Shown piece by piece: positions 37,331 to 46,886 of a stretch of 64,000 nt of DNA (its first letter is position 1; every line of letters begins with the position of its first letter). A model generated the notes under the pieces. That model searched no databases. It saw only the letters and a list, made by a program, of their open reading frames with translations, and was not told the DNA's origin. The stretch is from Bacteroidota bacterium (lineage in GTDB: Bacteria; Bacteroidota; Bacteroidia; B-17B0; Aurantibacillaceae): the NCBI GenBank assembly GCA_018267655.1, contig JAFDYB010000090.1, positions 1 to 64,000 of the forward strand, given 5' to 3'. The position numbers were made by a program, and so were the translations under genes.

Positions 37331-40300
37331 ATGAAGAAAATACTGTTTGCTTTGTTATTATTTGTAGCCAAACCTTTTTACGGACAGTACGGCTGCTATA
37401 CACCAAGCTTAGGTGTGTATGATAATGTTAGCGACGCCTTAATACCGGCTGTAATTTCATGCAGTTATACCAACTGGATATATGTTAACCCGGTACAAGT
37501 TTTTAATGGCAATAATACGCAAGCTGTTTTGCCCTGTCTAGCAATAACCTTGGCTACAACCAATGTTAGCTCACCAACTAATAATTCATTAACTATATAC
37601 GAAGGCACAGTATCTGCTATTAGTTTATGTAGCTCATCTCCATGCTTTACATATATACCGGGCAGCGCAACATATTCATTTGCTTTAACGGGATTAAATC
37701 CCGCATCGTCTCACAGCTATTCTTTATGCAATGTTTTTCCTGACGCTAACTTTAATTATACCGTTCGTAGTTGTTATAGCAATTCTGTAATTACTAGTGG
37801 CGTATGGAATAACAGTGGCTCAAACAGTTGCCAAGGCGTTTACATACCGCCAAATACCCCAATTGGAACCACATCTTACACTATTTCGCCCGGCATCCCT
37901 TCAACAGGCTCTGTGAGCACGTCTTCTGGGTATTTATTTTTAGATACTTACCAAATGACACCCGGCACATACACTATCACAATGTTTTTTGATAGCCAGG
38001 CTGGTTGTACCTCAACTGCAACTCGTACTATACAAATACTACCTTCGTATAATGCCAGCTGGACAACTTTGCCCAACCAATGTGCCAATGGTGCCTGCGT
38101 TAGTTTAACCACACAAGTTACCGGCAACACAGGAGGTTCTTTTTCAGGTACCGGTGTTAGTGGCAATTCATTTTGCCCATCTACCGCAGGAGCAGGAACA
38201 TTTCCGGTAACATACACTGTTGGTGTAACCCCTCAATGTATGGCAACTCAATCTAACAACATCGTTGTAAACCCTTTACCTTTGGCAAGTGCAGGCCCAA
38301 CTAAAAGTATTACTTGTACTATATTTACGCCAACACTTAACGCCTCAGGTGGTGGCACATATAACTGGACAGCAGGTTCAGGTGGTAGTATTATATCTGG
38401 AGGGAGCTCATCAAACCCTGTTGTAAGCGGTGCAGCCAATTATTCTGTAATTGTTACAAGTGCTGCAGGGTGTACAGCTCAAGCAGTAACAAACGTTGTA
38501 ACAAACAATACACCTCCGGCTGTATCTTTCACAAACTCATCTGGCATTGTTACCTGCATAAACAACTCCACATTAACTATTGGCACAAGTCCTTCAAGCG
38601 GTATAAATTATAGTTGGTCGGGTACAGGTATAGTTGGGGCTACAACCAACTCGGCAATTGCCGTAAATCAAGGAGGTAATTTTACAGCATCATTTACCAA
38701 TACTGCAAATGGTTGTACCGGATCTTCAGTATTAAACGTTGCCGCAAATACTACAATTACCAATACACCAAGTACAACTGGCAGTGTTACATGTAGTATG
38801 CCTAGTTCTATAAGCTTTTCTACATCTGCAAATGGAGGACCTTATTCATACACATGGACGGCACCATCTTCCGGCACAATAACATCTGGCCAAAACAGCG
38901 GGGTTTCAAATGTTAATGCCAGTGCATCGGGTAATTATACAATATCAGTTACAAATTTAATTAATGGTTGTACATCAACTTCTGTAATAGCAGCAAACAT
39001 TAATACCACTGCACCAACGGCCACTGCTGCAACATCAGGCACTGTAACTTGTATATCAAATGCGGTAAATTTAACTGCACAATCAGGCTTTAACTATAGT
39101 TGGAGTGCTACCGGAGCTGCAACGATAACAGGTGCAAATAATACTCAAAATACAACAGGCGCAGGCGCAGGGAATTATATCGTTGTAATTACAAATCCTT
39201 CTAATAACTGCTCGGTAACAAAAACAGTAAGTCCGGCAACAAATACCTCAGTGATTACACCTACACCAATTCCTGCTGCAGGAACTTTAAACTGTAATAC
39301 AACAAATGTTACCCTATCAGGAAATCCTTCTGCTGGCGTAACATACAGCTGGACAGGGCCATCTGCATTCAGTTCAACTTCTCAAAATCCCAGCGTTTCT
39401 AACCCTGGCACATATACCTTAGTAGTTACAAACGCTTCAAATGGCTGCCAAAGTGCTTCAAACGCAGGCACGGTAAATGTTACTCAAACTTTAACACAGC
39501 CTACTATTACAACTAGTTCTGCTTTAACGCCAACACTTGGCTGCGGTTCATCATCTGTAATAACTCTTTCGGTAACAGCAAACCCTGCCGGCACAACATA
39601 CACTTGGACTAGCTCAGGGGGTGCATTTGTAGGAGCCACAAATACTTCAACTGCCAACGTTACAACCGCTACGCAATATACTGTTACTGCAATTCACCCA
39701 ACTACAGGTTGCAAAACAACTCAAGTATTTACTATAAGCCCTAGTTCAGGGGCATCACCTGTAACGATGAGTAGCACGTCTGCCACAATTACTTGTGCCA
39801 CAACAACAGTTAACTCAATAATAACAACAACAGGTTCTGTTAGTACATATAGTTGGTCGGGACCTAGTATTGTAGGTGTCTCTAACACAGCAACTGTAGT
39901 TGCAGGCGGCGGTGGAACATACAATTACAGCATACTATTTAGTAATGGTTGTACTGCTACAGGAGCTTTTAATGTTGCTACAAATAATGCTGTTATTAAT
40001 CCTAACCCGGTTGCTTCAAATTCAGTAGATTGTAATAATACTTCTGCCACAATTAGTGCAGCAGCAACACCATCTACCGGAACATATTCGTACACGTGGA
40101 GCACAGGCTCAACAGCAAGTTCTATTACAGTTAACCCAACTTCAAATACAAGCTACACAGTTATTGCTGCTGATCCTTCAAACGGTTGCTTGGGTACCGC
40201 AGTTATAACGGTAACGGCAAGTACTGCTGCCCCAAGCTCATTTTCAACAAGCACGAGTTCATATACACTATCTTGCTCAAACCCAACCACAAGCATTACA

Positions 40301-41983
40301 GCAGGGGCTGTTGGTGCTGCGTCATATAGTTGGAGTGCACCAACGGGCACAACAGGAGCAGCTATATTAAGCGGTTCAAATTCTGCGACAGCAGTATTGT
40401 CAGGAGCGGGTGTTTTTTCAGTGATTGCAATAGGTTCAAATGGGTGCAGTACTTCTGTGCAAACTGTTACACTAGTACCTAACACCAATGCACCAACATA
40501 TTCGCTTAGTAATTCTAATCCTAGCATTACTTGCTTTAGCGGTGCGCCTTCAGTAAGTGTAACGATTACTTCCAGCGTAGCAATCACTTCATATACTTGG
40601 GGACCAAGTTCTGGTATTTCAGGATCGTCTAGTTCAAGTGTTGTAACATTTAGCGCAGCCGGAACTTATACGGGAATTATCACAGCAAGCAATGGTTGTA
40701 ACTCGAATGTAAATATTACCGTGAGTAATAATTCTGTTATTCCAAATTTTGTTGCGGGTACAGGAACAGCGCAAGCAATATCTTGTACAAACTCTCTTGT
40801 TACAATTGCACCTACATTTACTCCAAATTCAAATTTAACATACACGTGGTCAGGTCCTGGTATTGTGGGGAGCAGTAATAACTCAAGTGTTCAGGTAAAT
40901 TTAAATGGAACATATAATTTAATAGTAACCAATACGCTTACCGGGTGTAGCAATGCCAGTTTAAGTATTCCGGTAGTAGGTTCAAATATTCCGCCAACAC
41001 TTACTGTTACATCTACATCAAGTATTGGTATTGGTTGTAGCCCATCAATATCAACAGTTGCTTTATCTGCGGGCAGTTCAAGTTCAGTTAATTATTTATG
41101 GAGTAATGGTGCAACTACTTCTGTTATTAGCACATCCACTCCAGGAAACTATACCGTTACTGTAACCAATGCTAGCTCAAATTGCAGTAGTACCCAAACT
41201 ATTTCGGTTGCAAATAACAGTATATCGCCAACTTTAAGTATAACATCAAATGGTAATTTGCCTTGTGGAGGTGGAACAACTGCGGTTAATGCAACTTCGA
41301 GCAGCACAAATACTAGCACTTATAATTGGGCAGGCGTAGGAGTTGTTTCAGGCAACACAAGCCAAACAGCAATAATCAATACTGCCGGCATATACACTGT
41401 TCAAGTAATAGATCAAATTACAGGTTGCAGCGCTACATCTACCGTTTCAATTTCATCAACGTCAGTTAATGCCTTTGCTGTTGCATCTCCAACACAAGGA
41501 GTAGCGCCATTGCAAGTTACATTTACAAATCAATCTACGGGAGCTACATCGTATAGCTGGACTTTAGGAAATGGAAACAGTACTCAACAAAATCCAAACG
41601 TTACTTATTCAAATTTTGGTACATATACCGTTATCCTGTTAGCAACAAATGGCAGTTGTTCTAGCACATTTACACTCGAGATTATTGTAAACCCAAGTTT
41701 AGGAGTAATACCTCAAATATTTACGCCAAATGGTGATGGACACAATGATACCTTTTATATAAACGGCCTAAGTTCATACCCTAATGCAAGCTTAGAGGTA
41801 TATAACAGATGGGGAAATGAAGTATATAAAGGCGCGCCATACAAGAACGATTGGGACGGCAAAGCAAACGTAACAGGAGCCTTAGGGTCAGGTAAACTAC
41901 CAAGTGGAACGTACTTTTATATATTAGATTTAAAAGACGGAAAAAGCAACCCACTAAAAGGGTTTATTGAATTGCTGTACTAA
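37331..41983 (+). CDS. Giant T9SS type B adhesin with PKD/Ig-like repeats
   Basis: 1550 aa with signal peptide (KKILFALLLFVAKPFYGQ). The N-terminal ~230 residues are non-repetitive (YGCYTPSLGVYDN). A long array of degenerate 70-80-residue Ig-like repeats follows, each with paired Cys, a (Y)SWSGP core and an N(Y/F)T strand, reaching about residue 1370. A true PKD domain (GVAPLQVTFTNQSTGATSYSW) sits at about 1380-1455. The type B C-terminal domain starts near 1460 (IFTPNGDGHNDTFY, YNRWGNEVYKG) and ends FIELLY. It is related to but not a copy of the first adhesin: the repeats differ in core (SWSGP versus SYTWNPG) and there is no DUF11. Next gene is PorP/SprF. Confidence 0.9.
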   Translation: MKKILFALLLFVAKPFYGQYGCYTPSLGVYDNVSDALIPAVISCSYTNWIYVNPVQVFNGNNTQAVLPCLAITLATTNVSSPTNNSLTIYEGTVSAISLCSSSPCFTYIPGSATYSFALTGLNPASSHSYSLCNVFPDANFNYTVRSCYSNSVITSGVWNNSGSNSCQGVYIPPNTPIGTTSYTISPGIPSTGSVSTSSGYLFLDTYQMTPGTYTITMFFDSQAGCTSTATRTIQILPSYNASWTTLPNQCANGACVSLTTQVTGNTGGSFSGTGVSGNSFCPSTAGAGTFPVTYTVGVTPQCMATQSNNIVVNPLPLASAGPTKSITCTIFTPTLNASGGGTYNWTAGSGGSIISGGSSSNPVVSGAANYSVIVTSAAGCTAQAVTNVVTNNTPPAVSFTNSSGIVTCINNSTLTIGTSPSSGINYSWSGTGIVGATTNSAIAVNQGGNFTASFTNTANGCTGSSVLNVAANTTITNTPSTTGSVTCSMPSSISFSTSANGGPYSYTWTAPSSGTITSGQNSGVSNVNASASGNYTISVTNLINGCTSTSVIAANINTTAPTATAATSGTVTCISNAVNLTAQSGFNYSWSATGAATITGANNTQNTTGAGAGNYIVVITNPSNNCSVTKTVSPATNTSVITPTPIPAAGTLNCNTTNVTLSGNPSAGVTYSWTGPSAFSSTSQNPSVSNPGTYTLVVTNASNGCQSASNAGTVNVTQTLTQPTITTSSALTPTLGCGSSSVITLSVTANPAGTTYTWTSSGGAFVGATNTSTANVTTATQYTVTAIHPTTGCKTTQVFTISPSSGASPVTMSSTSATITCATTTVNSIITTTGSVSTYSWSGPSIVGVSNTATVVAGGGGTYNYSILFSNGCTATGAFNVATNNAVINPNPVASNSVDCNNTSATISAAATPSTGTYSYTWSTGSTASSITVNPTSNTSYTVIAADPSNGCLGTAVITVTASTAAPSSFSTSTSSYTLSCSNPTTSITAGAVGAASYSWSAPTGTTGAAILSGSNSATAVLSGAGVFSVIAIGSNGCSTSVQTVTLVPNTNAPTYSLSNSNPSITCFSGAPSVSVTITSSVAITSYTWGPSSGISGSSSSSVVTFSAAGTYTGIITASNGCNSNVNITVSNNSVIPNFVAGTGTAQAISCTNSLVTIAPTFTPNSNLTYTWSGPGIVGSSNNSSVQVNLNGTYNLIVTNTLTGCSNASLSIPVVGSNIPPTLTVTSTSSIGIGCSPSISTVALSAGSSSSVNYLWSNGATTSVISTSTPGNYTVTVTNASSNCSSTQTISVANNSISPTLSITSNGNLPCGGGTTAVNATSSSTNTSTYNWAGVGVVSGNTSQTAIINTAGIYTVQVIDQITGCSATSTVSISSTSVNAFAVASPTQGVAPLQVTFTNQSTGATSYSWTLGNGNSTQQNPNVTYSNFGTYTVILLATNGSCSSTFTLEIIVNPSLGVIPQIFTPNGDGHNDTFYINGLSSYPNASLEVYNRWGNEVYKGAPYKNDWDGKANVTGALGSGKLPSGTYFYILDLKDGKSNPLKGFIELLY

Positions 41984-42009
41984 AATAATTAACATAAAGT
42001 GAAAAAATA

Positions 42010-42975
42010 ATGGTAAATTTGTTTAAAAGATTAAATTCTAAAAAAATGATTGATTTAAAAAGTGCCGCAACTGTCGGTGTAATTTTTTTGGTATCATTCC
42101 AACTCAATGCACAACAAGAAATTCAAAACAATTTTTATATGTTTAATGGCTCAGTACTTAATCCGGCATACGCCGGTAGCCGAGATGCCTTGAGCATTGT
42201 AGGAGATTACCGCAACCAATGGACCGGTTGGAAAGGTGCACCTACAACATATATGTTTACAGCGCACACGCCATTAATTAATGAATCTATTGGCGTAGGT
42301 ATAAACCTAGCGCAAGATCAAATTGGACCAACTACCCGCACAGCTGCTTACGGCGATTTTGCTTATAGAATACGCTTAAATAAAGCTAACGACAGGTTAT
42401 GCTTTGGAGTTAGAGCCGGTGCCGATTTAATTAGAAATAATTTTGGAGGTTTGGCCATTAACGACCAGCAAGATCCTTTAGTTACAGCAAATCCGAGCTT
42501 TAACGTAAATGCGTTTAACGTAGGAGCAGGTGTTTACTATTACGGAAAAAGATTTTTTATTGGAGCAACTGTACCAAAAATGCTTGCTAATAAATTAACC
42601 GAAAACTCAAATTTTGGAAATTCAGTACAAGCAGTACACAGCTATTTAATTGCCGGCTATGTATTTAAACTAAACAGCTTGTGGGATCTAAAACCTAATG
42701 TTGCGGTGAAGTACACACCAAATGCACCATTAACAGTTGATGCTAATTTAAACTTATTATTCAATCAAATTATTTGGTTTGGCGTTTTATATAGATACGG
42801 CTCTGCCGCAGGCGTTAATGTTGTTTATAATGTAACACCTCAATTACGTATTGGATATTGCTTTGATTATGCTATTACAAATATGGGGCAGTATAATCCG
42901 GGTTCACATGAAATTATGTTGGGCTTTGACTTCTTACCTAAACAAAAGGCATTAAAATCACCAAGATATTTCTAA
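42010..42975 (+). CDS. PorP/SprF family type IX secretion system membrane protein
   Basis: 321 aa from ATG 42010, or 309 from ATG 42046 (MIDLKSAATVGVIFLVSFQL, a more standard signal peptide). The mature protein shows the family signature NFYMFNGSVLNPAYAGSRDA, then DYRNQWTGWKGAPTT, GVGINLAQDQIGP and terminal GSHEIMLGFDF. It is the dedicated outer-membrane partner predicted for the adhesin just upstream. It is clearly paralogous to the 5448-6401 protein but quite diverged, as expected for cargo-specific partners. Spaced 21 bp before the PorE-like gene. Confidence 0.93.
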   Translation: MVNLFKRLNSKKMIDLKSAATVGVIFLVSFQLNAQQEIQNNFYMFNGSVLNPAYAGSRDALSIVGDYRNQWTGWKGAPTTYMFTAHTPLINESIGVGINLAQDQIGPTTRTAAYGDFAYRIRLNKANDRLCFGVRAGADLIRNNFGGLAINDQQDPLVTANPSFNVNAFNVGAGVYYYGKRFFIGATVPKMLANKLTENSNFGNSVQAVHSYLIAGYVFKLNSLWDLKPNVAVKYTPNAPLTVDANLNLLFNQIIWFGVLYRYGSAAGVNVVYNVTPQLRIGYCFDYAITNMGQYNPGSHEIMLGFDFLPKQKALKSPRYF

Positions 42976-42996
42976 ATCAGTTCATCAGAAAAAATT

Positions 42997-45216
42997 ATGA
43001 AAAAAATAGTTACACTTTTATCTGTTATACTTGTACTTACATTAAAGTCACAATCTGTTAAAGAAAAAATTGCCGACAAACGGTTCGGTAATTTAGAGTA
43101 TGCTTCAGCAAAAGAAGTATATGAAGAGCTAGCTGCTGGAAAGCACGCAAAAACAAAATATTTTATTCGCGCCGGCGAAAGTAATTTTATGGTAGGCGAC
43201 TATAAACGCGCTCAGATATATTATGATAAAGCATATAGCCTTAATGGCGGTATGACTGATTTTGATTATTATAATTACTACCAAGTATTAAAGTACAATG
43301 GCAATTACGCTAAAGCCGGAGAAGTATTTAATAAAATTAATGACAATCAGTATAAACTAATTAGAGATAATATCAGTAAGAAAAAATTAGACCTTGAGGA
43401 ATTGAAAAAAGATTCCGGCAATTATACCATTAAGCGTCTAGAGATGAACTCTGAAGAGAGTGATTTTAGCCCTTATGTTGTTGGCAATGAAATGTATTTT
43501 TTATCTGCACGACGTAACACATCAATGTCGAATAGAAAATATGCGTGGGACAACTCTTACTATTTAGATGTTTACAAAGGTTATATAGATGGGAACTCGG
43601 TAAAAGGAGAAGAAAGAGTAAAAGAAGGTATGAAAACAAAATACCACGAAGGGCCGTTAAGTTTTACTAAAGACGGAAAAACTCAATTTATTTGCAGAAA
43701 CAACTATGTAAATAATAAAATAACAAAAAGTAAAGACAGTCGAGTAAACTTAAAAATATATTCGCGCAAATTAGAAGGCGAAAAATGGAGCGAATGGGCT
43801 GAGCTTCCTTTTAACAGCAATGAGTACACTTGTGAGCATCCTGCAATTAGCAGTGATGGAAAAACCTTATACTTTGCATCTGATATGCCCGGAACATTAG
43901 GTGGTTTAGACCTATGGATTAGTCGCATAGATGATAAAGGTGTTTGGAGCAAACCAGAAAACCTAGGTCAATCTGTTAACTCAGAAGGAAGAGAATGTTT
44001 TCCGTTTATTTTTGAAGACGAAGTATTATTTTATTCAAGCGATGGAAAAATTGGTTTGGGAGGTTTAGATGTATTTTATACCGTAGCCTCAGAAGATTTA
44101 TATTTTGAAGCTCAAAATTTAGGTTATCCAATTAATACACAATACGACGATTTTGGTTTTTTTGCTAAAACGAATACGCAAGGATACTTTTCAAGCAACA
44201 GAGGCGGAACAAGCACAAGAGATGATATTTATAGCTTTGTTTCTAAAAGACCTATTATAAGTTCAGCAATTGAGTTTGTTGCGTTAGATAAAGAATCAAA
44301 AGAAATTATACCAAATGCTAAGATCGCTTTAATTGATGAAGCCGGTAAGCCATCGTACGAAGGCATAACCAATGATAAAGGAGAAATAAAATTCAATGTT
44401 ATTCCAGGTAAAGGATATAAAGTTAAAACAACAAAAGACGGCTATAAAGAAAGCACAACTATTGTGCGTGAAGAAGACATAAGTGCATTAGCCGGAAAGA
44501 AAAAAGAATTGCTTGTTGAGAAAAAAATTATTGGTTTGCTTTGTTTAATTGCAGATGCCGATGATTTATCGCCAATTGAAGGTGTTAAAGTTACTATTAC
44601 AGATGCGTTTAATCCAAAAAATGTACTGTCGTTTACCACCGACAAGAATGGAGATTTTAGACACATTTACAAAGATAAAAAAGTTGGAGACGATTTGTCT
44701 TATATTGTAAAACTTGAAAAAGAAGGCTACATTGCAAAAACTCAACCTATTGATATTACCATAAAAAAAGAAGGCTATATTTTGTTACATGAATATATGA
44801 ATACCAAGATGTATAAAATGAAATTGGGTGCTGACTTAGGTAAGATGATAGATTTAAAACCAATTTACTTTGACTTAGGTAAATTTAGTATTAGGCCAGA
44901 TGCTGCCACAGAGTTAAACAAAGTAGCAGATTTAATGAAACAAAATCCGGCCATTACAATAGAACTAGGATCGCACACCGATTGCAGAGGTAGTGCGGCC
45001 AGCAACATGTTGCTTTCAGATAAACGCGCAAAATCAAGTGCTGCATATATTGTTTCAAAAGGCATTTCAAAAACCAGAATTACAGGTAATGGTTATGGTG
45101 AAAGTAAGCTTGTAAATGGTTGTGCATGCGAAGGCAATGTAAAGCCTAATTGCACCGAAGAGGAACACGCTCAAAATCGCAGAACAGAATTTAAAATCAC
45201 TAAAATTGCTCCATAA
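42997..45216 (+). CDS. PorE-like protein (TPR, PD40 propeller, CRD, OmpA domain), second copy
   Basis: 739 aa with a signal peptide (KKIVTLLSVILVLTLKSQS). TPR-like helices run to about residue 135. Propeller blades follow, including SSDGKTLYFASDMPGTLGG near 284 and LFYSSDGKIGLGGLDVFY near 345. Two carboxypeptidase-regulatory-like stretches come next (about 430-500 and 510-600). OmpA_C starts near 622 (PIYFDLGKFSIRPDA, GSHTDCRGSAA, DKRAKSS). The C-terminal Cys loop (NGCACEG...NC) is shared with the first copy. Same domain order and same cassette position as 6407-8596. A terminator follows 17 bp after the stop. Confidence 0.9.
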   Translation: MKKIVTLLSVILVLTLKSQSVKEKIADKRFGNLEYASAKEVYEELAAGKHAKTKYFIRAGESNFMVGDYKRAQIYYDKAYSLNGGMTDFDYYNYYQVLKYNGNYAKAGEVFNKINDNQYKLIRDNISKKKLDLEELKKDSGNYTIKRLEMNSEESDFSPYVVGNEMYFLSARRNTSMSNRKYAWDNSYYLDVYKGYIDGNSVKGEERVKEGMKTKYHEGPLSFTKDGKTQFICRNNYVNNKITKSKDSRVNLKIYSRKLEGEKWSEWAELPFNSNEYTCEHPAISSDGKTLYFASDMPGTLGGLDLWISRIDDKGVWSKPENLGQSVNSEGRECFPFIFEDEVLFYSSDGKIGLGGLDVFYTVASEDLYFEAQNLGYPINTQYDDFGFFAKTNTQGYFSSNRGGTSTRDDIYSFVSKRPIISSAIEFVALDKESKEIIPNAKIALIDEAGKPSYEGITNDKGEIKFNVIPGKGYKVKTTKDGYKESTTIVREEDISALAGKKKELLVEKKIIGLLCLIADADDLSPIEGVKVTITDAFNPKNVLSFTTDKNGDFRHIYKDKKVGDDLSYIVKLEKEGYIAKTQPIDITIKKEGYILLHEYMNTKMYKMKLGADLGKMIDLKPIYFDLGKFSIRPDAATELNKVADLMKQNPAITIELGSHTDCRGSAASNMLLSDKRAKSSAAYIVSKGISKTRITGNGYGESKLVNGCACEGNVKPNCTEEEHAQNRRTEFKITKIAP

Positions 45217-45232
45217 GATTAATGGGTATTAC

Positions 45233-45264
45233 AAAAAAGCGGAATTTTTTTCCGCTTTTTTTTT
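45233..45264 (+). terminator. Rho-independent terminator ending the second adhesin cassette
   Basis: Perfect stem AAGCGGAA with TTCCGCTT, extended by flanking A and T runs, a 5-T loop and a nine-T tail. It starts 17 bp after the PorE-like stop codon. Confidence 0.92.
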
Positions 45265-45299
45265 ATCTACTTTTTTTTGTAGCTTTATCGAAATAAAAA

Positions 45300-46886
45300 T
45301 TGAAGCTAAAATTTTTAATATTTATCCCTGTAATTGCTATGTTGCTAATTTACAGTTGTAGAAAATCAAATAATTCAAATTGGGATACAGACATTATATT
45401 TCCACTAGTTAACAGCCAATTAACTTTAAAAAATTTTTTAGGAGACTCTATATTTAAAGGAGACAATACACATCAATTAATATTAAGCGCAACCCGAACA
45501 ATTACTGCAATTAAACTCGATTCTCTTTTAAAATTGCCGGATACTACCGTTGTTTCAAGTTTTACATCACCTATACCTTTTCCAACACAACTAAATCCGG
45601 GGCAAAGCTTACCTTTCTTTCCGCCTCAACCTTTAACATTTAATACCGGAAATGGTGTTGCAATAAAAACTATTTTAGTTCGTAGCGGCCAGCTAATGGC
45701 AAAATTCAGCAATTCACTTACCGAAACACTCGACCTAACTTACGTTATAAGCAGTGCTATTAAAAATGGGCAACCGCTAACCATTTTTGAAAGAATTCCA
45801 CCAGGTGTTAATTCATTAATTAAAACCTACGATTTAAGTGGTTATAACATTAATCTTACCGGTCAAAATGGTTTTACTTATAACACGCTTGTTCAAAATT
45901 ACACCATTACGTTAGACCCGGCCGCAACAACCTCAATCAGTGTCAACTATGGCAATGGTGCCAATGCCATACTAAGTTACACCAATGTAATACCTGATTA
46001 TGCAGATGGTTATTTTGGTCAACAAACTATTAATTTAAACCTTGATACAGCAAGATTAAATTTATTATCAAACTTTCAAGCAAGCAATTTCATGCTAAAT
46101 AATGCATCGTTAAACTTTAGAATAATGAATGGCTTTGGCGTTGATTTAAGCGGAAATTTAAGCAATGTACAATCTATCAGTTCCACTTCAATAGTACCAT
46201 TAGTTACAAACCAACTAAATACTATTAATGTAAATAGAGCTACTAGAGCGGGCAATACCGTATTTCAAAGTGTGAAATTAATTTCAATAAATAATGGCAA
46301 TAGTAACATTAACCCATTTTTATCAAACTTGCCAAGCAAATTAACTTATCAAGGCAGTATAAATATTAATCCATTAGGCAATGTTTCTTCCTTTAATGAT
46401 TTTGCTTTTTATAACCAATCGCTAAATGTTTTAGCTGACTTAAATATTCCTATGAATTTTAATGCCAATTATTTTAAATTGCAAAGTATTAGCAGCGCAT
46501 CATTTAACAAAGTTAATCAGCTAAACAATGTAAAAAGCGGCGTGTTAAACTTAAACGCAACTAATGGCTATCCTTTTGATGCAATTTTGCAAGTTTATCT
46601 ATTAGATAAAAATAAAAATGTTATTGATTCTCTTTTTGAGCCAGGGTACAACAAAATAGCTGCAGGACAAATTAACTCAAGCAATATTGTTACCCAGCCC
46701 GTTAACTCGGTTTTAAAAGTCCCTATTTCAAAACAAAAAGTTGAAAACCTTCAAAAAACAGCATTTATCAAATTAGTAAGCGTCTTTAATATGCCTCCAA
46801 ACCCTCCAAGTATAGTGTTATACGATACTTATGATATTTCAATTGGCATTGTAGCCGAATTAATTTACAACGTAAAACGCAATTGA
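45300..46886 (+). CDS. Lipoprotein of unknown function
   Basis: 528 aa. TTG 45300 gives the lipoprotein signal MKLKFLIFIPVIAMLLIYSC with lipobox LIYSC; no upstream ATG exists. The rest is beta-rich and Asn/Ser/Thr-rich with no recognised catalytic motif. WDTDIIFPLVNSQLTLKNFL after the lipid Cys resembles large hypothetical lipoproteins of Bacteroidota. The stop overlaps the TTG start of the next gene by 4 bp (TTGA), so the two are coupled. They are probably an envelope pair: lipoprotein plus outer-membrane barrel. Confidence 0.75.
   Translation: MKLKFLIFIPVIAMLLIYSCRKSNNSNWDTDIIFPLVNSQLTLKNFLGDSIFKGDNTHQLILSATRTITAIKLDSLLKLPDTTVVSSFTSPIPFPTQLNPGQSLPFFPPQPLTFNTGNGVAIKTILVRSGQLMAKFSNSLTETLDLTYVISSAIKNGQPLTIFERIPPGVNSLIKTYDLSGYNINLTGQNGFTYNTLVQNYTITLDPAATTSISVNYGNGANAILSYTNVIPDYADGYFGQQTINLNLDTARLNLLSNFQASNFMLNNASLNFRIMNGFGVDLSGNLSNVQSISSTSIVPLVTNQLNTINVNRATRAGNTVFQSVKLISINNGNSNINPFLSNLPSKLTYQGSININPLGNVSSFNDFAFYNQSLNVLADLNIPMNFNANYFKLQSISSASFNKVNQLNNVKSGVLNLNATNGYPFDAILQVYLLDKNKNVIDSLFEPGYNKIAAGQINSSNIVTQPVNSVLKVPISKQKVENLQKTAFIKLVSVFNMPPNPPSIVLYDTYDISIGIVAELIYNVKRN

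Noticed and set aside
37948..40587. Minus-strand ORFs up to 144 codons inside the second adhesin
   Set aside because: Same cause: repeat-driven absence of stops on the opposite strand; composition is unnatural (Val/Pro/Glu-rich) and no start context.
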